DNA of 64,000 bases, taken from the NCBI GenBank assembly GCA_026122225.1, contig JANEZZ010002066.1, positions 372,001 to 436,000 of the forward strand, given 5' to 3'. The first letter of the stretch is position 1. Every line of letters starts with the position of its first letter. Below the pieces are notes generated by a model. That model saw only the letters and a list, made by a program, of their open reading frames with translations, ran no database searches and was not told the origin of the DNA. Shown in pieces: positions 32,842-44,378 of this stretch. Made by a program: the position numbers and the translations under genes. This stretch comes from Heloderma charlesbogerti (Eukaryota > Chordata > Lepidosauria > Squamata > Helodermatidae).

Positions 32842-33196
32842 TGTCGTTGTTGTTCAGTCGTGTCCGACTCTTTGTGACCCCATGGACCATAGCACGCCAG
32901 GCCTTCCTGTCCTGCGCTCTGTCCCAGAGTGTGCTCAAGTCCATATTCATTGCATCGGTGATGCTATCTAGCCATCTTATCCTCTGCCATCCCCTTCTCC
33001 TTTTGCCTTCAGTCTTTCCCAGCATCAGGGTCTTTTCCAGAGAGTTTTCTCTTCGCATTAGGTGGCCAAAATATTTGAACTTCAGCTTCAGCATCTGTCC
33101 TTCCAATGAGCACTCAGGGTTGTTTTCCTTTAGGATGGACTGATTGGACCTCCTTGCAGTCCAGGGGACTTGTAAGAGTCTTCTCCAGCACCACAG
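32842..33196 (-). mobile_element. BovB (RTE) LINE, 3' end
   Basis: The minus frame 32762-33106 contains KYFGHLMRRENSLEKTLMLG and WLDSITDAMNMDLSTL, ending KAWRAMVHGVTKSRTRLN, which is the BovB RT C-terminus. The plus strand opens with (GTT)n and TTCAGTCGTGTCCGACTC. It is longer than the copy at 1499, reaching GATTGGACCTCC/TTGCAGTCCAGGGGACT upstream. Confidence 0.9.
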
Positions 33197-33597
33197 TGAG
33201 TTTTCATAACAATTTACATAATTTAGAAATCCAAGCTCATTTTAATCCATCTTGAATTTCTCCAGCAGCCCTATAATCAAATGAAATATGGTAAAATTAT
33301 TGTTGTCTGATGCATCTGTGTATTTATTGTTTGTTTATTACACTTTTCTTTTTAAAGGTAACTGTTTGGCCGGAGTTGCTAATGTGTGTGTGTGAGTACT
33401 TGGAAATTTTTATTGTTATAATAATGAATATATTATAATGTTATAATAATATTGTTCTATGTCAGGTGGCTCTGTGGTTTAACATACTGCTTTTTTGACA
33501 ACTTCCTCCTGCAGTTGTCTTACTGCAATGGCTGCAGTTTTATTCCATACATGTTGGAGAATCAATCAATCCATCAATCAATCCAGTGTTTCACTCT
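33197..33597. other. unique AT-rich sequence
   Basis: About 400 bp with no recognised feature. Confidence 0.4.
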
Positions 33598-34465
33598 TTC
33601 TGACCAGGAAAGGGATCTTGGGGTTGTGGTGGAGAGCTCAATGAAGATGTCAGCCCAGTGTGCAGCCACTGTAAAAAAAAAAAAAAAAGGCAAACTCCAT
33701 GTTGGGCACAATTAGAAAAGGAATTGAGAATAAAACTGCCAAGATCATACTGCCCATATACAAATCTATGGTGCGGCCACACTTGGAATACTGTGTCCAG
33801 TTCTGGTCACCGCACCTAAAAAGAGATATTGTAGAGCTGGAAAAAGTGCAGGAAAGGGCAAGTAAAATGATCAAGGGGCTGGAGCATCTCCCCTGTGAGA
33901 GAAGGTTACAACAGCTGGGATTGTTTAGCCTGGAAAAAGGAGGGTAAGGGGAGAAATGATAGAGGTCTACAAAATTATGCTTGGTGTGGAGAATATGGAT
34001 AGGGAGACATTTTTCTCCCTCTCTCAAAATACTAGAACCCGGGGTCATCCTATGAAGCTGATTGGTGGGAGATTCAGGACTTCAGGAAGTACTTCTTCAC
34101 ACAGCACAGAGTTAAACCATGGAATTCGCTACCACAGGATGCAGTGATGGTCACTGTGATGTTACGTATATGTATATTATGAAATGTAGTTATAGATGTG
34201 TGTGGATGGCTTTAAAAGGGGTTGGGCAACTTCCTGGTGGACAAGGCTATCAATGGCTAATAGTCCTGATGGCTATGTGCTACCTCCTGCACCAGAGGCA
34301 GCGAGCCAATGTACACCAGTTGCTGGGGAACATGGGTGGGAGGGTGCTGTTGCGCTCATGCCCTTCTTGTGGATTCCTGATCGACAGCTGGCTGGCCACT
34401 GTGTGAACAGAATGCGGTACTAGATGGACCCTTGGTCTGATCCAGCATGGCTCTTATGTTATGTA
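33598..34465 (+). pseudogene. CR1-like LINE (second family), RT C-terminus and 3' end
   Basis: DQERDLGVVVESSMKMSAQC is followed by a 16-A run that breaks the frame; then YKSMVRPHLEYCVQFWSPHL and LEKVQERASKMIKGL show the RT C-terminal domain. The 3' region has AGGCTATCAATGGCTAATAG, ACCAGTTGCTGGGGAAC and ends CTTATGTTATG. A foreign stretch of about 55 bp (34147-34201) interrupts it. Confidence 0.85.
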
Positions 34466-34492
34466 ACAATAATACTGTTGTCTTTAAGGGAA

Positions 34493-34598
34493 GGATGGGG
34501 AATGTGTTGTTGCAAGCCCCATCAGCCTGTGCCAGCATAGCCAACAGTGAGGAATGATGGAGTTACAGCCCAAAAACATCTGGAGGGTCACATGTTCT
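34493..34598. mobile_element. MITE (CCAGATG/CATCTGG type), diverged
   Basis: GAATGTGTTGTTGCAAGCCCC and GATGGAGTTACAGCCCAAAAACATCTGGAGGG form the two arms. Similar to 19398, 22753 and 50937. Confidence 0.55.
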
Positions 34599-34877
34599 CC
34601 ACCCCTACTTTCAGAGGCCTGCTGGATCATAGCTGGTTCTCCTACAACCACACATGACAAACACATCCAAGGGCTTTTATACCGTTGCCCCAAATTTGAA
34701 GTGAGGCCCCTGGAAAGGGATTCTAGAAACAAAGCAGAGCAAACCCTGCTTATACATCACACGCACTTCACCCCACCCTTCACTCACTCAGCCGATCATC
34801 TCACATATGCAAATTCTTCCTGCCACACATCCCACTCTTACCCTAGATATACTCACCATAAATTCAGAGTCATAACA
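34599..34877. other. sequence between two inverted LINE copies
   Basis: On minus it has GTATAAAAGCCC (34674-34685). No gene is recognised. Confidence 0.35.
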
Positions 34878-35160
34878 GGAACACACATCTATAATTACAT
34901 TTCATAATATACATATGCGTAACATCACAGTGACCATCACTGCATCCTGTGGTAGTGAATTCCATAGTTTAACTATGCCCTGTATGAAGAAGTCCTTCCT
35001 TGTATCTGTGCTGATACACAGCATCTCCCACCAGTCAGCTTCATAGGATGACTCTGGGTTCTAGTATTATGAGAGAGGGAGAAAAATGTCTCCCTGTCCA
35101 TTTTCTCCACATCATACATAGTTTTGTACACCTCTATCATGTCTCACCTTACTCACCTTT
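34878..35160 (-). mobile_element. CR1-like LINE (second family), inverted copy with the same foreign insert
   Basis: Reverse complement of 33950-34203, including the otherwise foreign CACTGTGATGTTACG..ATATGTATATTATGAAATGTA stretch. Divergence elsewhere (for instance the block around 35000) shows it is not a recent perfect inverted duplication. Confidence 0.7.
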
Positions 35161-35820
35161 TTACTAAGCTAATGAATTCCATTTATTAATTTAAACAAAT
35201 GAAATAAATGGAGTAAATAAGTAATAGCAATGGGAAACACCACCTTGCTTTATTTTTTTTTAAGTGCTACGCTATTGTTCCTCACCAAGTCCTGTGGAAT
35301 TAAGTCGCAAAGATTAGTAGTTCAAACCCAGAAAACCCATTCTTTTATTCATCGTGAAACGTTAATTTTCCAGGTTGTTCTCTAAATCTCATATTATGCA
35401 TCCTTATTGCTTCTGTTGTTGATACCAAGAGTAACAGTAAATTATTAATCACATTTTCAGTGCTGAAGGGGAATTTGAATGATCTCCAGTCCCCCACAGA
35501 GTTCTGAAGAAACTTTCTGTGGTAGATGGGCTTATTAATGAGTCTCATTATTGCAGATTCAGACATGCAGGATTTTTCCCACAGCATAAATTTTCAGTTG
35601 TATTAAAACTTTAAACATGCTAGTTTATTAATAAAGCACAGACTGTGAAGAGGTTGGTGGGGAAATATGCAGAGAGGGGAAATGGACTTTATTTAAAGCA
35701 AAGGAAACCTTATATTTCCCACTTAAACCAGAGGGTTCATGTAATTATGGTATAGAAGCATGCACTTTAAGAAAGGGTATATTCAGGTTTTCAATATAGT
35801 TCATTTACATTACAATACAA
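35161..35820. other. unique AT-rich sequence
   Basis: About 660 bp, no gene recognised. Confidence 0.45.
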
Positions 35821-35875
35821 GCGTTACGTGGGGTTACCCTCGAAGATGGTTCGGAAACCGCAACTGGTGCAGAAC
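35821..35875 (+). pseudogene. L2 LINE, RT fragment before an insertion
   Basis: GTGGGGTTACCCTCGAAGATGG and GGAAACCGCAACTGGTGCAGAAC are L2 3' coding sequence that continues at 36683. Confidence 0.72.
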
Positions 35876-36682
35876 TAGGGATGTATGAAAGTGACATACC
35901 TTTTTGCAGATTTTGTTCATGGGGGGGGAGGCATTCCATCCCTCCCCCCAGAATCCTCAACGGGGGGGAAGTGATCTGGTCCTCCCCCCCGGAATCCTCG
36001 ATGGCCAGCTGTGCTCCGCGGTGGCTTTGCAGAGCAGCAGGCCAGGCCCAGGCCAGGGCTGTCCACAGCCGGATTTCCAGCCGTGGAGGGCTCTGGGTAA
36101 AAAAAAAAAAAAACGCGTACGCAAATGGCGGCAGCTATGGCTGCCGCCATTTGCGTTCCTTATTTTTTACCGTCTTAGTCTACGTCAATATTTACGTAGA
36201 CTAAGATGAAGAAAAGAGAGGGGAACGCAAATAGCATAGTGGGCGCTATTTGCGTTCCCCTTTCTTTTCTTCGTCTTAGTCTACGTAAATATTGACGTGG
36301 ACTAATACGAAGAAAAATAAGGAACACAAATGGCGGCCATAGCCGCCGCCATTTGTGTACGCATTTTTTTTTTAAAAAAAAAAAACAGACGTGATAGGCT
36401 ACATAAGTCTTTACGTAGCCTATCACGTCTATGGGAGGGGGGAAGACACAGACTGGAAATGGCAGCGGAGGCAGCCGGTTGGAAGACCAGCTGCCGCCAC
36501 CACAGCCGAAGCCGCCGCTGGAGCCGCCACCATCCGGAATATCTGCCCCAGGTAAGTCTCATCCCGGGGGGGATCTGCGGGGGGCGGGGGGTGGCAGGCC
36601 GTTCTGCGATGGATTTCAGGGGGCCGAATGCACTGGCATTCGGCCTCACCGAGATCCGTTGCAGAATTCTCTGACATCCCTA
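35876..36682 (-). mobile_element. TACGTA-palindrome hAT-like element, copy 15 (subfamily B), inside L2
   Basis: TAGGGATGTATGAAAG...TGACATCCCTA, 807 bp, flanked by TGCAGAAC and CGCAGAAC (7 of 8). The minus terminal module starts at a long T tract ending ACCCAG (36093-36098) and ends at AAAAAG|GTATGTCAC. The plus terminal module opens MAAEAAGWKT and is open to CCCCAG|GTAAGT (about 36551). TAGTCTACG and GATAGGCTAC hairpins and the GCAAATGGCGG folds are preserved. Confidence 0.92.
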
Positions 36683-37225
36683 CGCAGAACGCAGCGGCTC
36701 ACCTGAATAAAGGCAGCCGCTGGCGTGATCACATCACTCTGGGGCTGAAGGAGTTGCACTGGCTACCAGTTGTTTTCCAGGCCAAATTCAAGGTGTTAGT
36801 GTTGACCTTTAAAACCCTATATGGTTCCGGCCCAGCCTATCTCAAGGAGCGCCTCCAGCAACACCAGACAGTCCGTTCAACAAGATCAGCCTCCGATGGC
36901 CTTCTCTCTGTCCCATCAGCTAGGACAGCTAGGCTGGTGAGGACAAGGGACAGGGCCTTCTCTGTGGTGGCCCCCACTTTGTGGAGCTCCCTCCCTAGGG
37001 AACTCCACCATGCCCCCCCTTGAATGAGCTTCCACCATGCATTAAAAACGTGGTTGTTCAAGCAGGTGTTTGGCGTGGGCTAGGGTATTTTTAGAAATAC
37101 GATGTTTTAACGTGGAATTTTATTGTTTTAAACTTTGTATTATTGTACATCACCCAGAGTGGTCAGGTGACCAGCAGGATGGGTGATTAAGAAATTTAAG
37201 AAATAAAAATAAATAAAATAAAATA
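36683..37225 (+). pseudogene. L2 LINE, RT C-terminus and 3' end
   Basis: LKELHWLPVVFQAKFKVLVL, GSGPAYLKERL and RDRAFSVVAPTLWSSLPREL are the conserved L2 C-terminal region. The 3' end (CACCCAGAGTGGTCAGG, then AAATAAA repeats) is intact, so this is an ordinary 3' LINE end. Confidence 0.9.
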
Positions 37226-37230
37226 AACAG

Positions 37231-37318
37231 TAGTGCAATCCTGTAATGTCTATTCAGAAGTAAGCTTAGAAGTGAGTTCAACGGAATTTACTCTCAGCCA
37301 GGTATGTATAGGATTGTT
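37231..37318. mobile_element. small MITE (GCAATCCTATG type)
   Basis: TAGTGCAATCCTGTAATG...GTATAGGATTGTTAT with internal AGAAGTAAGCTTAGAAGTGAG. Same family as 7741-7822. Confidence 0.65.
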
Positions 37319-37331
37319 ATGTAATTATAGG

Positions 37332-37700
37332 TAGGGATGGCTCAGGAGTCCAAGCAGGGGGTGGAGTTTGATGGACCCCCGCACACACACCTGGCAACAT
37401 GGACCCCACTCACCCAGCTGCAGGGGGCTCGCTTGCCCACTTGACAACCTGCAGGAAGCGCTGTGAGGCCGTGCTGAGCCCTTTATGTAAAGAAAGAGCA
37501 TAACTAAGCCCTTTATATAAAGGGTCCTTGGCGCCTGTAATCTTAAATCATTGCCTCTTTAAAGCAGCCATAGATGCAACTTTAGATATGGGGAAGTAAC
37601 CCAGAGCCATGAGTGTGCACAATTGGCGCTCGGTAAGGGGATGGATGGCCTCACAGCACTTCTCAGGCGATCACTGAGCCGTCCTTTAGCTCCTGCAGTG
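37332..37700 (-). mobile_element. family Z hAT-like element, truncated
   Basis: TAGGGATGGCTCAGGAGTCC...GGTGGAGTTTGATGG matches the reversed right end of family Z. AGGGATGGATGGCCTCACAGC near 37640 is like its body. The second terminus is absent. Confidence 0.5.
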
Positions 37701-37724
37701 CAGCCTGCATGGGAGGGCTATGAC

Positions 37725-38126
37725 TAGGGATGCTGGCGAAATGTGAGATGGACTAAAATGAGCTTGGATTTCTAAGAATCCAACCTGCAGAATCCACTGT
37801 GGAGCGACCCCCTCAGGCCACACAGAGTCCATGGACTTGTGGATGGTTTGTTTTTGTTTTTTTACTTTCCTGAAATGTACACATATTTATTCATAGAAAA
37901 ATACATCAGTTTCTGCTAAAGAAAAGTTGAATAGAATGGGGGACAATACACTAAATGTTACATACCAAGGTAGATTATGTATGTAAATTGTTATGAAACC
38001 TCTTACGGAATTATTTGTGCATTTTTCTGCATGACAAAAAAAAAATCGCATCTCCCTGTGATGGAACAAAAGGCGCAATCCGCAAAACACAGGAAGAGCA
38101 GATTTTACACAGTCCATACATCCCTA
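37725..38126 (+). mobile_element. family X hAT-like element
   Basis: TAGGGATGCTGG...CATACATCCCTA, 402 bp. Its 3' part matches 1-221. Flanks GCTATGAC and GTCCCATA do not match, so the insertion duplication is lost or the left end is secondary. Confidence 0.6.
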
Positions 38127-38406
38127 GTCCCATATTGAAAGATTGGGGGGGAGCATGTTGTCCAGTTCATGTTGTGTAATGTGTTCCAAGCTACTGCCAC
38201 GTAAAAGGTCTCCATAGTTGACCATGGGAAGCTGGTGGGTGTAGGCAAGCTGCATTCATATTTGCTGATTCTGCACACCCCTCTGTCTTCATGATTTCAT
38301 CTTCTCCTATTGTGGATTATTGATCATGAACAATATGTGTTTTTCTTCTCCTTCTTCCTTTAATATGTGTGTTGTATTCTGTAATGCTGTTGTTGTATTT
38401 TTTATG
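38127..38406. other. unique sequence
   Basis: No recognised feature. Confidence 0.35.
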
Positions 38407-38497
38407 AATTGTAAACCACTCAGGGAGCTTTGGCTATGGGGCGGTATAGAAGTGAAATTTGTGATATTAATATTAATATTAATATTAATATTATTTC
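38407..38497 (+). mobile_element. LINE/SINE 3' tail with (TTAATA)n
   Basis: TGTAAACCACTCAGGGAGC...GGGGCGGTATAGAAGTG is the usual L2-type 3' tail, ending in six TATTAA units. Confidence 0.65.
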
Positions 38498-39919
38498 TAC
38501 TACTATTACTAAATGACTGCCAAGTCTTGTCAAAATTGTCTGATGTTGCTTGGAGCTTGGGTTGTTTTGTGATTTGTGATCTGTGCCTTTGATATGCTTA
38601 TCTAGTACATAGGCCCTTTTAATTGTTTATAGTAATAGTGACCCAGCATGTAGATCCACTAAGCTAGGCAGAACGTGTATATACTCATGATAAGCACATG
38701 TGGTCTGAATGTCTATGATTTCTTGCAGCTTTCACCTTGTGTACTATCTACCTCTTCCACCACAATAGAATATCTACCTCTCCCACCACAAGCACTTCTA
38801 GAATATAATTAGGCACTCATCATGAATGAATCAATGGCCACAACACTTTGTATCCTCAATGTCACTGACAAGGAGATTCATTCCACTTTCCACATATACA
38901 TTTCAGAAGATTTATCTGAGTGGATCATATCCCATAGCAAACGCTAAAACATCTTGATGTCTTATTAATAAGTTAATTGAATTCTACAGTTACTCTGCTT
39001 GTGCTAATGCATCAATGCTTTGTCATTGACTGATAGGCAGTGATGTCTATGAAGATACTTAATAGCTGCTTTCATGAACAAATGAACACCTAGAGCTAAA
39101 TTATAAAAGAGCAAGTATTAATAAGGGACACTGATACGCTGGCATTAGAAAACTGCCAGCAACAGTAATTGACACAAGATGGATCCCACTTCTGTTTAAT
39201 CCACCAGCAAAGACACAGACTAAATGTAGTAAAATAATACTAATATAAAACCTTATTTTGTTATGATAGGTAGCAACAGGAAGGAACACTTAAAAAGAAA
39301 AAATGAATGTGATTTTTTTTTAATGATGCTTTGATGCACCCTCCTTTGTTAGCCACCTAAAAGACAATTGCCTTGTTCCCAGGAGCAGTTGCTTGCATCC
39401 ACTTTACCCTAAGCAGGACTGGCCTTATTATATTACAGAAAAGCTTAGTGGTAGAGTAGATACTTTATATGTAAAAGGTTCTAAGGACGAGCTCATCCCC
39501 AAAAATGTATTGCTGGCATTTTCCACCAGGGATCATGGGAGTTGCAATTCAGCCCCCATGATCCTGGGTGGGAAAAGATGCTGCTAGTGTCACTACACTG
39601 GCAGTGTCTTGACTTTGAGTTGCCATGACACAGAACATCTCATTCCAGTTCCAGCAGTTGACTGCAATTGTGCAGCTCTTAGGTTATGTACACACAGAGG
39701 CATTCTGCCAACAGGAAGGAATTAGTAGCTGAACAATCATCTAACAGATGGGTGTTTGAGCTATGCCCAAGGACAAGGTTGAGAGCAACAGACAAAGATA
39801 AATGTTGTACTTCATTCTGACATGTTAGTCTGAATCTTTCCAGAGAGATTTCCTATAACTCAATAAATTGTTCCCAGTGAATTGTTGGTGTGTCTGAGAC
39901 TATGCAACATAGGCCTAGG

Positions 39920-39923
<4 letters not shown>
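38498..39923. other. unique AT-rich sequence
   Basis: About 1.4 kb. A small palindrome at 39526-39575 (GATCATGGGAGTTGC...CCCCATGATCCTGGG) is the only structure noted. No gene recognised. Confidence 0.45.
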
Positions 39924-39986
<63 letters not shown>

Positions 39987-39992
39987 CCTAGG
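39924..39992. repeat. (CA)n(GA)n compound microsatellite
   Basis: About 14 CA units followed by about 16 GA units. Confidence 0.95.
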
Positions 39993-40055
39993 TAGATGCA
40001 TCTATATTCACTTAGGGGCCATTTTCAATGAGGTAAAAAAATGTTCATTCATGGA

Positions 40056-40534
40056 TAGGGATAGGGGAGAAATTTGTTCATTTGTGGTTCATTTGTTTTT
40101 ATTTATTACATTTTAATGTGAACTTACTGAATTTCACACTTTTGAACCACTATGTGAATTAAAACTCAGTTATCCTTCAATACTCTGACTTCTCTGAAAT
40201 TTCCAGTGGAGTTGGCCAGTCCAAAAAAAAATGCATACAAAAAGCATATATTACAGGAACTAACGTTCAAAAATGCAATAGGAAACTTGCTTGAAAAAAG
40301 AAGAAGTGCATTTTACGCAACAGTGCTTGCAAAAATGCATGTATTAGGGGCAATGTACACCCAAAAAAAGCTTATGAATTTTCATGTGAACTTCCTAAAA
40401 AAAAACATTCTCAAAGTCAGGGACAAAGTGAACTTAAGATGGGAGAAATGCTCAATGTTCTAGACAAACCAAACTTGAAACTGAGACAAATGAGAAACTG
40501 AGAGGAACCAAAATTGACAAATTCATCCACCCCT
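40056..40534 (+). mobile_element. hAT-like element candidate (TAGGGATAGGGGAGAAATTTG end)
   Basis: The ends TAGGGATAGGGGAG...CATCCACCCCTA resemble other families here, and CAAATTTG/CAAATT-type ends are complementary. Flanks share only TCAT, so support is modest. AT-rich, no coding capacity. Confidence 0.45.
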
Positions 40535-40575
40535 AGTCATCAGGCATAATCCTGCTCTTCCCTTCACATGCTTGG

Positions 40576-41048
40576 TAGAGATGTCCATCATGGAAAATCC
40601 AGCTGGATTTCCATGGCATCCCCGACTCGACTTGCTTTTACGAGCTGAGCCACATTATTTCCCCAAGTTCCGGGGACTTTTAATGCATTTATTTTGTCTC
40701 AGTTGTAATTTGCGCAAATAGAAATTTGCGCAAATTACAGTGGCAAATAGGACACATTTACATAATCTGCAAAGATTGTGGCTGAAAACGTGCAAATATG
40801 CATAATTTGCACAAATTGTTGCTGTGATTTGCACAAACTATGCAAATTCGTGCCATTTACAACAGTGATTTGTGCAAATGGTGTTTTTACACACACACAA
40901 ATAATAATTTACGGAAATTCTGCCAGCTGTCCTGACTTGTTGCGCACTGAGTCAGGCCAGCTGGTAGAAGGCAGAATGGAGGCTGGGGCCAAAGATGATG
41001 AAAGCTCATCGAGCTCCACCCCACAACCAGATTCCTCTGACATCCACA
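40576..41048 (+). mobile_element. family Y hAT-like element
   Basis: TAGAGATGTCC...CATCCACA flanked by ATGCTTGG (40568-40575) and ATGCTGGG (41049-41056). The core is rich in TTTGCGCAAATT / TTTGCACAAATT palindromes (40690-40870). A second copy is at 42617-43076. Confidence 0.62.
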
Positions 41049-41171
41049 ATGCTGGGTGAATGTATGACGGAGGGTCATGTATGGTGCCCATTCTTCCCCA
41101 CTCCTAACCCCTCTTCCAATGAATTAATGGTAGCATACATGGAAATGTTCCATATGGCTTTTTAATATTTA

Positions 41172-41663
41172 AGAGAACAATTCTATGATTCATGAGCGAG
41201 CATCCCAGGGACCATAAAATAGTTCAGATTCCCCCTCCAAGGTCAGAGACAGCACTCTGTCCTCGGAAGGGGGAGTCAGAGATCTCTCACACACACACAC
41301 ACACACACACACCACACCCTTGCACCTGGCATGGAGTTAACCATGCCAGCTCCTTCTCCAAGGTTGGAAACTCAACCTCATAGAGGAGGGAAAGGGAGTG
41401 TTCTCGTGGGCAGGAAATGGAGGAGACCAGAGAGGCCAGGATACAATGTATCCCAAGCCTCTTCCAGCTTCCCTCCCTCCCCCTCTGAAAAGCCCATCTA
41501 GTGAAAACATAGGAGATTGGGGGACAGGGAGGCAAAGATTGCCTGCACTGCTCCTCCTGCCGTGCTGGCTTCAGCCCAGTATGCCATAGGAATCTCAGAA
41601 GCCTCTCAGTTCAGGGGCTTCTGAGCAGCAAGGGTGCAATCATTAGGATGGCACCCTAAATAT
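41172..41663. mobile_element. MITE-like element (CAATTCTATG ends), with CA repeat
   Basis: Diverged relative of 21673-22108: GAACAATTCTATGATTC at one side and GGTGCAATCATTAGGATGGCACC at the other. It contains a (CA)n run at 41287-41312. Confidence 0.5.
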
Positions 41664-42529
41664 ATTAGCTCCACTCTCAATTTTTAGGATCCACTCTTGC
41701 TCTTAATTCTGTTGGTGGCAATGCTTTCAAGTTTTCAAATTATATTTGAAGTTTCCAAATTGTATTAAAATTTGTCTACGTCTTACTTGTATGTCATGTT
41801 GGGGGCCTTATTTGGTCCAAAAGGCAACTCACACTCTTATAACTACATAAAATTGCTGCTTCCCCATGCATCAACCCTTATATTATTTCATAAAATGCTC
41901 TATGAAGAAATATAGAAAGACATTTCTCCTTGTCTTTGCTTGATTTCCTCCCTGGCATTTTGAGCAAGGAGCAAGTATCACCATAGACCAAAGCCCACAT
42001 AATGTTCTGTTTACATAGCTCGCAAGAAGTTTATTCTCTGGATACTGAGTTGTTCATTAACTTTCCCCTTTTGTTCATTTATACATTTCCGTGCAAAGGA
42101 TAGATAAATATAGGAGCCCTCCGGTGGACAAAATAGTGCTTTCAGAATAATGTGATCTGTTCTGTCCAACAACTGAAAACTCAAGAGACTTGGATTTGGC
42201 TCACCTGTGGCAATAGTGGTGGCAGTTTGTACGTGGCTATGAAACGGAGTATTTACTGCTGTTGAGCAGGAGCAGAAAGTGAGAGGGGCCCCATTTATAC
42301 ATTTCCGTGCAATGGATAGATAAATCCATCCATAAATCCTTACCAACAGATGTCACTAGGAGGCAGAAGAAGCAGAAGTGGCTGGCATTGCACTGTGCAG
42401 GCATACAGCTTTTGAGTGACAACACAGGGTTGCCCCTATTTGCTCAGTTCCATGACTATGTCTCTAGGTCACAGTCATTCATGGTGCCTAGAAATGTTAC
42501 CTCTGATACTGTACCGAACATGCATTTAC
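41664..42529. other. unique sequence
   Basis: About 870 bp. CATTTATACATTTCCGTGCAA...GGATAGATAAAT appears twice (42076-42110 and 42292-42325), a short dispersed duplication. No gene recognised. Confidence 0.45.
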
Positions 42530-43378
42530 CTCCTCCCTCCCAATCCCAATTCCTTTTTTACTTTCTGGAATTGTACACAAATTTAGTCATCCAAAACCAC
42601 AAAAGTTACTGAAAATTAGGGAATCCATCCATGGGGTTGAGTTTGCCAAGCTTTCAGCTGTTCAGCCCCCTGGATTTTGCCTCACTTATACATGAGCTGG
42701 CCTGACTCAGTCTTCATAGAGTCAGGCCAGCTAGCAGATTTTCCTCTCTTTTTTCTTCTTCTTCTCATCAATAGAATCTTGTGCAAACTGTGTGTGCAAT
42801 TTCTATAATTTGTGCAAATTCCAGCCACAACTTGCTTAATTAGTACAAATTACAGCCACAATTTACACAATTTGTGCAAATTACAGCCTCAATTTACACA
42901 AATTATGGCCAGAATTTGCACAAAATACAGAAAATGCACCTGCAATTTGCGCAACTTTCTACTGATGGTGGGGAGCAAAAAGTTCCCAGATTTCATGAAT
43001 GCAAGCCGAGCTGGGCAGGCAGTGGCAATCAGTCAGGCCCAAAAAGGGCCGGAGTTTCAATACATGGACATCCCTCCTGGAAAATACACTAATATGTATG
43101 TCATTAAAAAAAACACCAACATTTTACACAGCTCTAATCTCTCTTCAGCCACTGCTGACTAGCACTCTTTTGCTGTACACTCTGGTCACTGAGCTAAGAA
43201 AAATATGCAAAATGTTATGTGCTAGTGAACATTATATAAATTGAGGTGAACTTCTTTGTGTATTTTTCTGAAGGGGGGGGGAATCTGATTCCATCAATGA
43301 GCAGATGATGGAATGAAAGATGCCAGACAATCCACAAAACACACATAGAATGGACTAAAGAAAATCCATACATCCCTA
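42530..43378 (+). mobile_element. family X hAT-like element, host of a nested family Y copy
   Basis: The left part (CTTTCTGGAATTGTACACAAATTTAG, 42561-42590) and right part (GAATCTGATTCCATCAATGAGC...CATACATCCCTA) match family X. The left boundary is approximate. Confidence 0.55.
42617..43076 (+). mobile_element. family Y hAT-like element nested in family X
   Basis: TAGGGAATCC...CATCCCTC with flanks CTGAAAAT and CTGGAAAA (6 of 8). Tandem-like TTTGTGCAAATTACAGCC units (42800-42950) and GAGTCAGGCCAGCT match the copy at 40576. Confidence 0.55.
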
Positions 43379-44115
43379 CCAGTCAGGGAGTGTCTTAACT
43401 TCGTAAGATGTTCTGGGAGACTTTTGAATGAAGGGTGAGATAAAAATGCCATAAGTAAGTAAATAAACTTCTGTCCAGCCAGGAAGATAGTTGGACATTT
43501 GACTCTCTAAGCAATGCACTGCATAGTTGTCTCTTCCTTGCTGCCTTTCTACCTTCATAACTGTGTTTATCGGGTTTGTTTATCTAGAAAGCTAAGTTAT
43601 TTCCTCTCAGAGTCCGTTCCATGTAGGTTTAATGGGGGGGAAAATCTATACATATTTTTGTGCATATTTTTCAAATGGGTACATGAACAGATGCATGCCT
43701 GTATCGACTAAAGTGCATTTGTGCAAATTTTGGAAATGTATGCAGTGTTTTTTGCACATTTTTCAAATATGTGCATGTTGGCAACCATTTCTTTTTTTCT
43801 TTTTTTCATGGAACCCATTGCAAGCCCAGAAATGTATCGATTTCTTATAACAAATTGTGTCTGTTTCCATGTTTGCTTCCAGGAGGTATGGATTGGATAA
43901 AGCTGTTTTTTTTAAAAATCAAATGAGTGAATTTCTCACCCATACAGCTGCAGTTGCTCAAAAGGCAATGTATGTGGACCCATTGCTTTTTGAGCAATGG
44001 GTCCACACAGCAACTGAACTCCTCCATCTGTCCCCTACTATTCTAACCTGTGAGAATATCTGTGAGTCACTCTTGACTTGTTTGGCTTTGCAACGATCTG
44101 CAAATTCTTTCTAAG
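43379..44115. other. unique AT-rich sequence with a perfect hairpin
   Basis: At 43974-44006 GTGGACCCATTGCT pairs perfectly with AGCAATGGGTCCAC around TTTTG. A second, overlapping fold pairs GCTCAAAAGGCAATG with CATTGCTTTTTGAGC. No gene recognised. Confidence 0.55.
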
Positions 44116-44378
44116 ATATTATGAAATATATTTATTTTATTTATTTATTGCATTTATACCCCGCCTTTCTCCCTCTCGCAAGGAACTCAAGGCGGCTTAC
44201 ATTATCCTCCTCCTCACCGTTGTATCCTCACAACAACAACCCTGTGAGGTAGGTTGGGCTGAGAGTCTGTGACTGGCCCAAAGTCACCCAGTGAGCTTCC
44301 ATGGCCGAGTGGGGACTAGAACCCGGATCTCCCGGCTCCCAGTCCGTCACTCTCACCACTACACTACGCTGGCTCACA
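44116..44378 (-). mobile_element. tRNA-derived squamate SINE
   Basis: On minus: AGCGTAGTGTAGTGGTGAG (A-box region), GATCCGGGTTCTAGTCCCC (B box), GGGTGACTTTGGGCCAGTC, AGGTTGTTGTTGTGAGG-like core and an AAATAAATA tail after GGCGGGG. Same family as 49762 and 50664. Confidence 0.88.
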
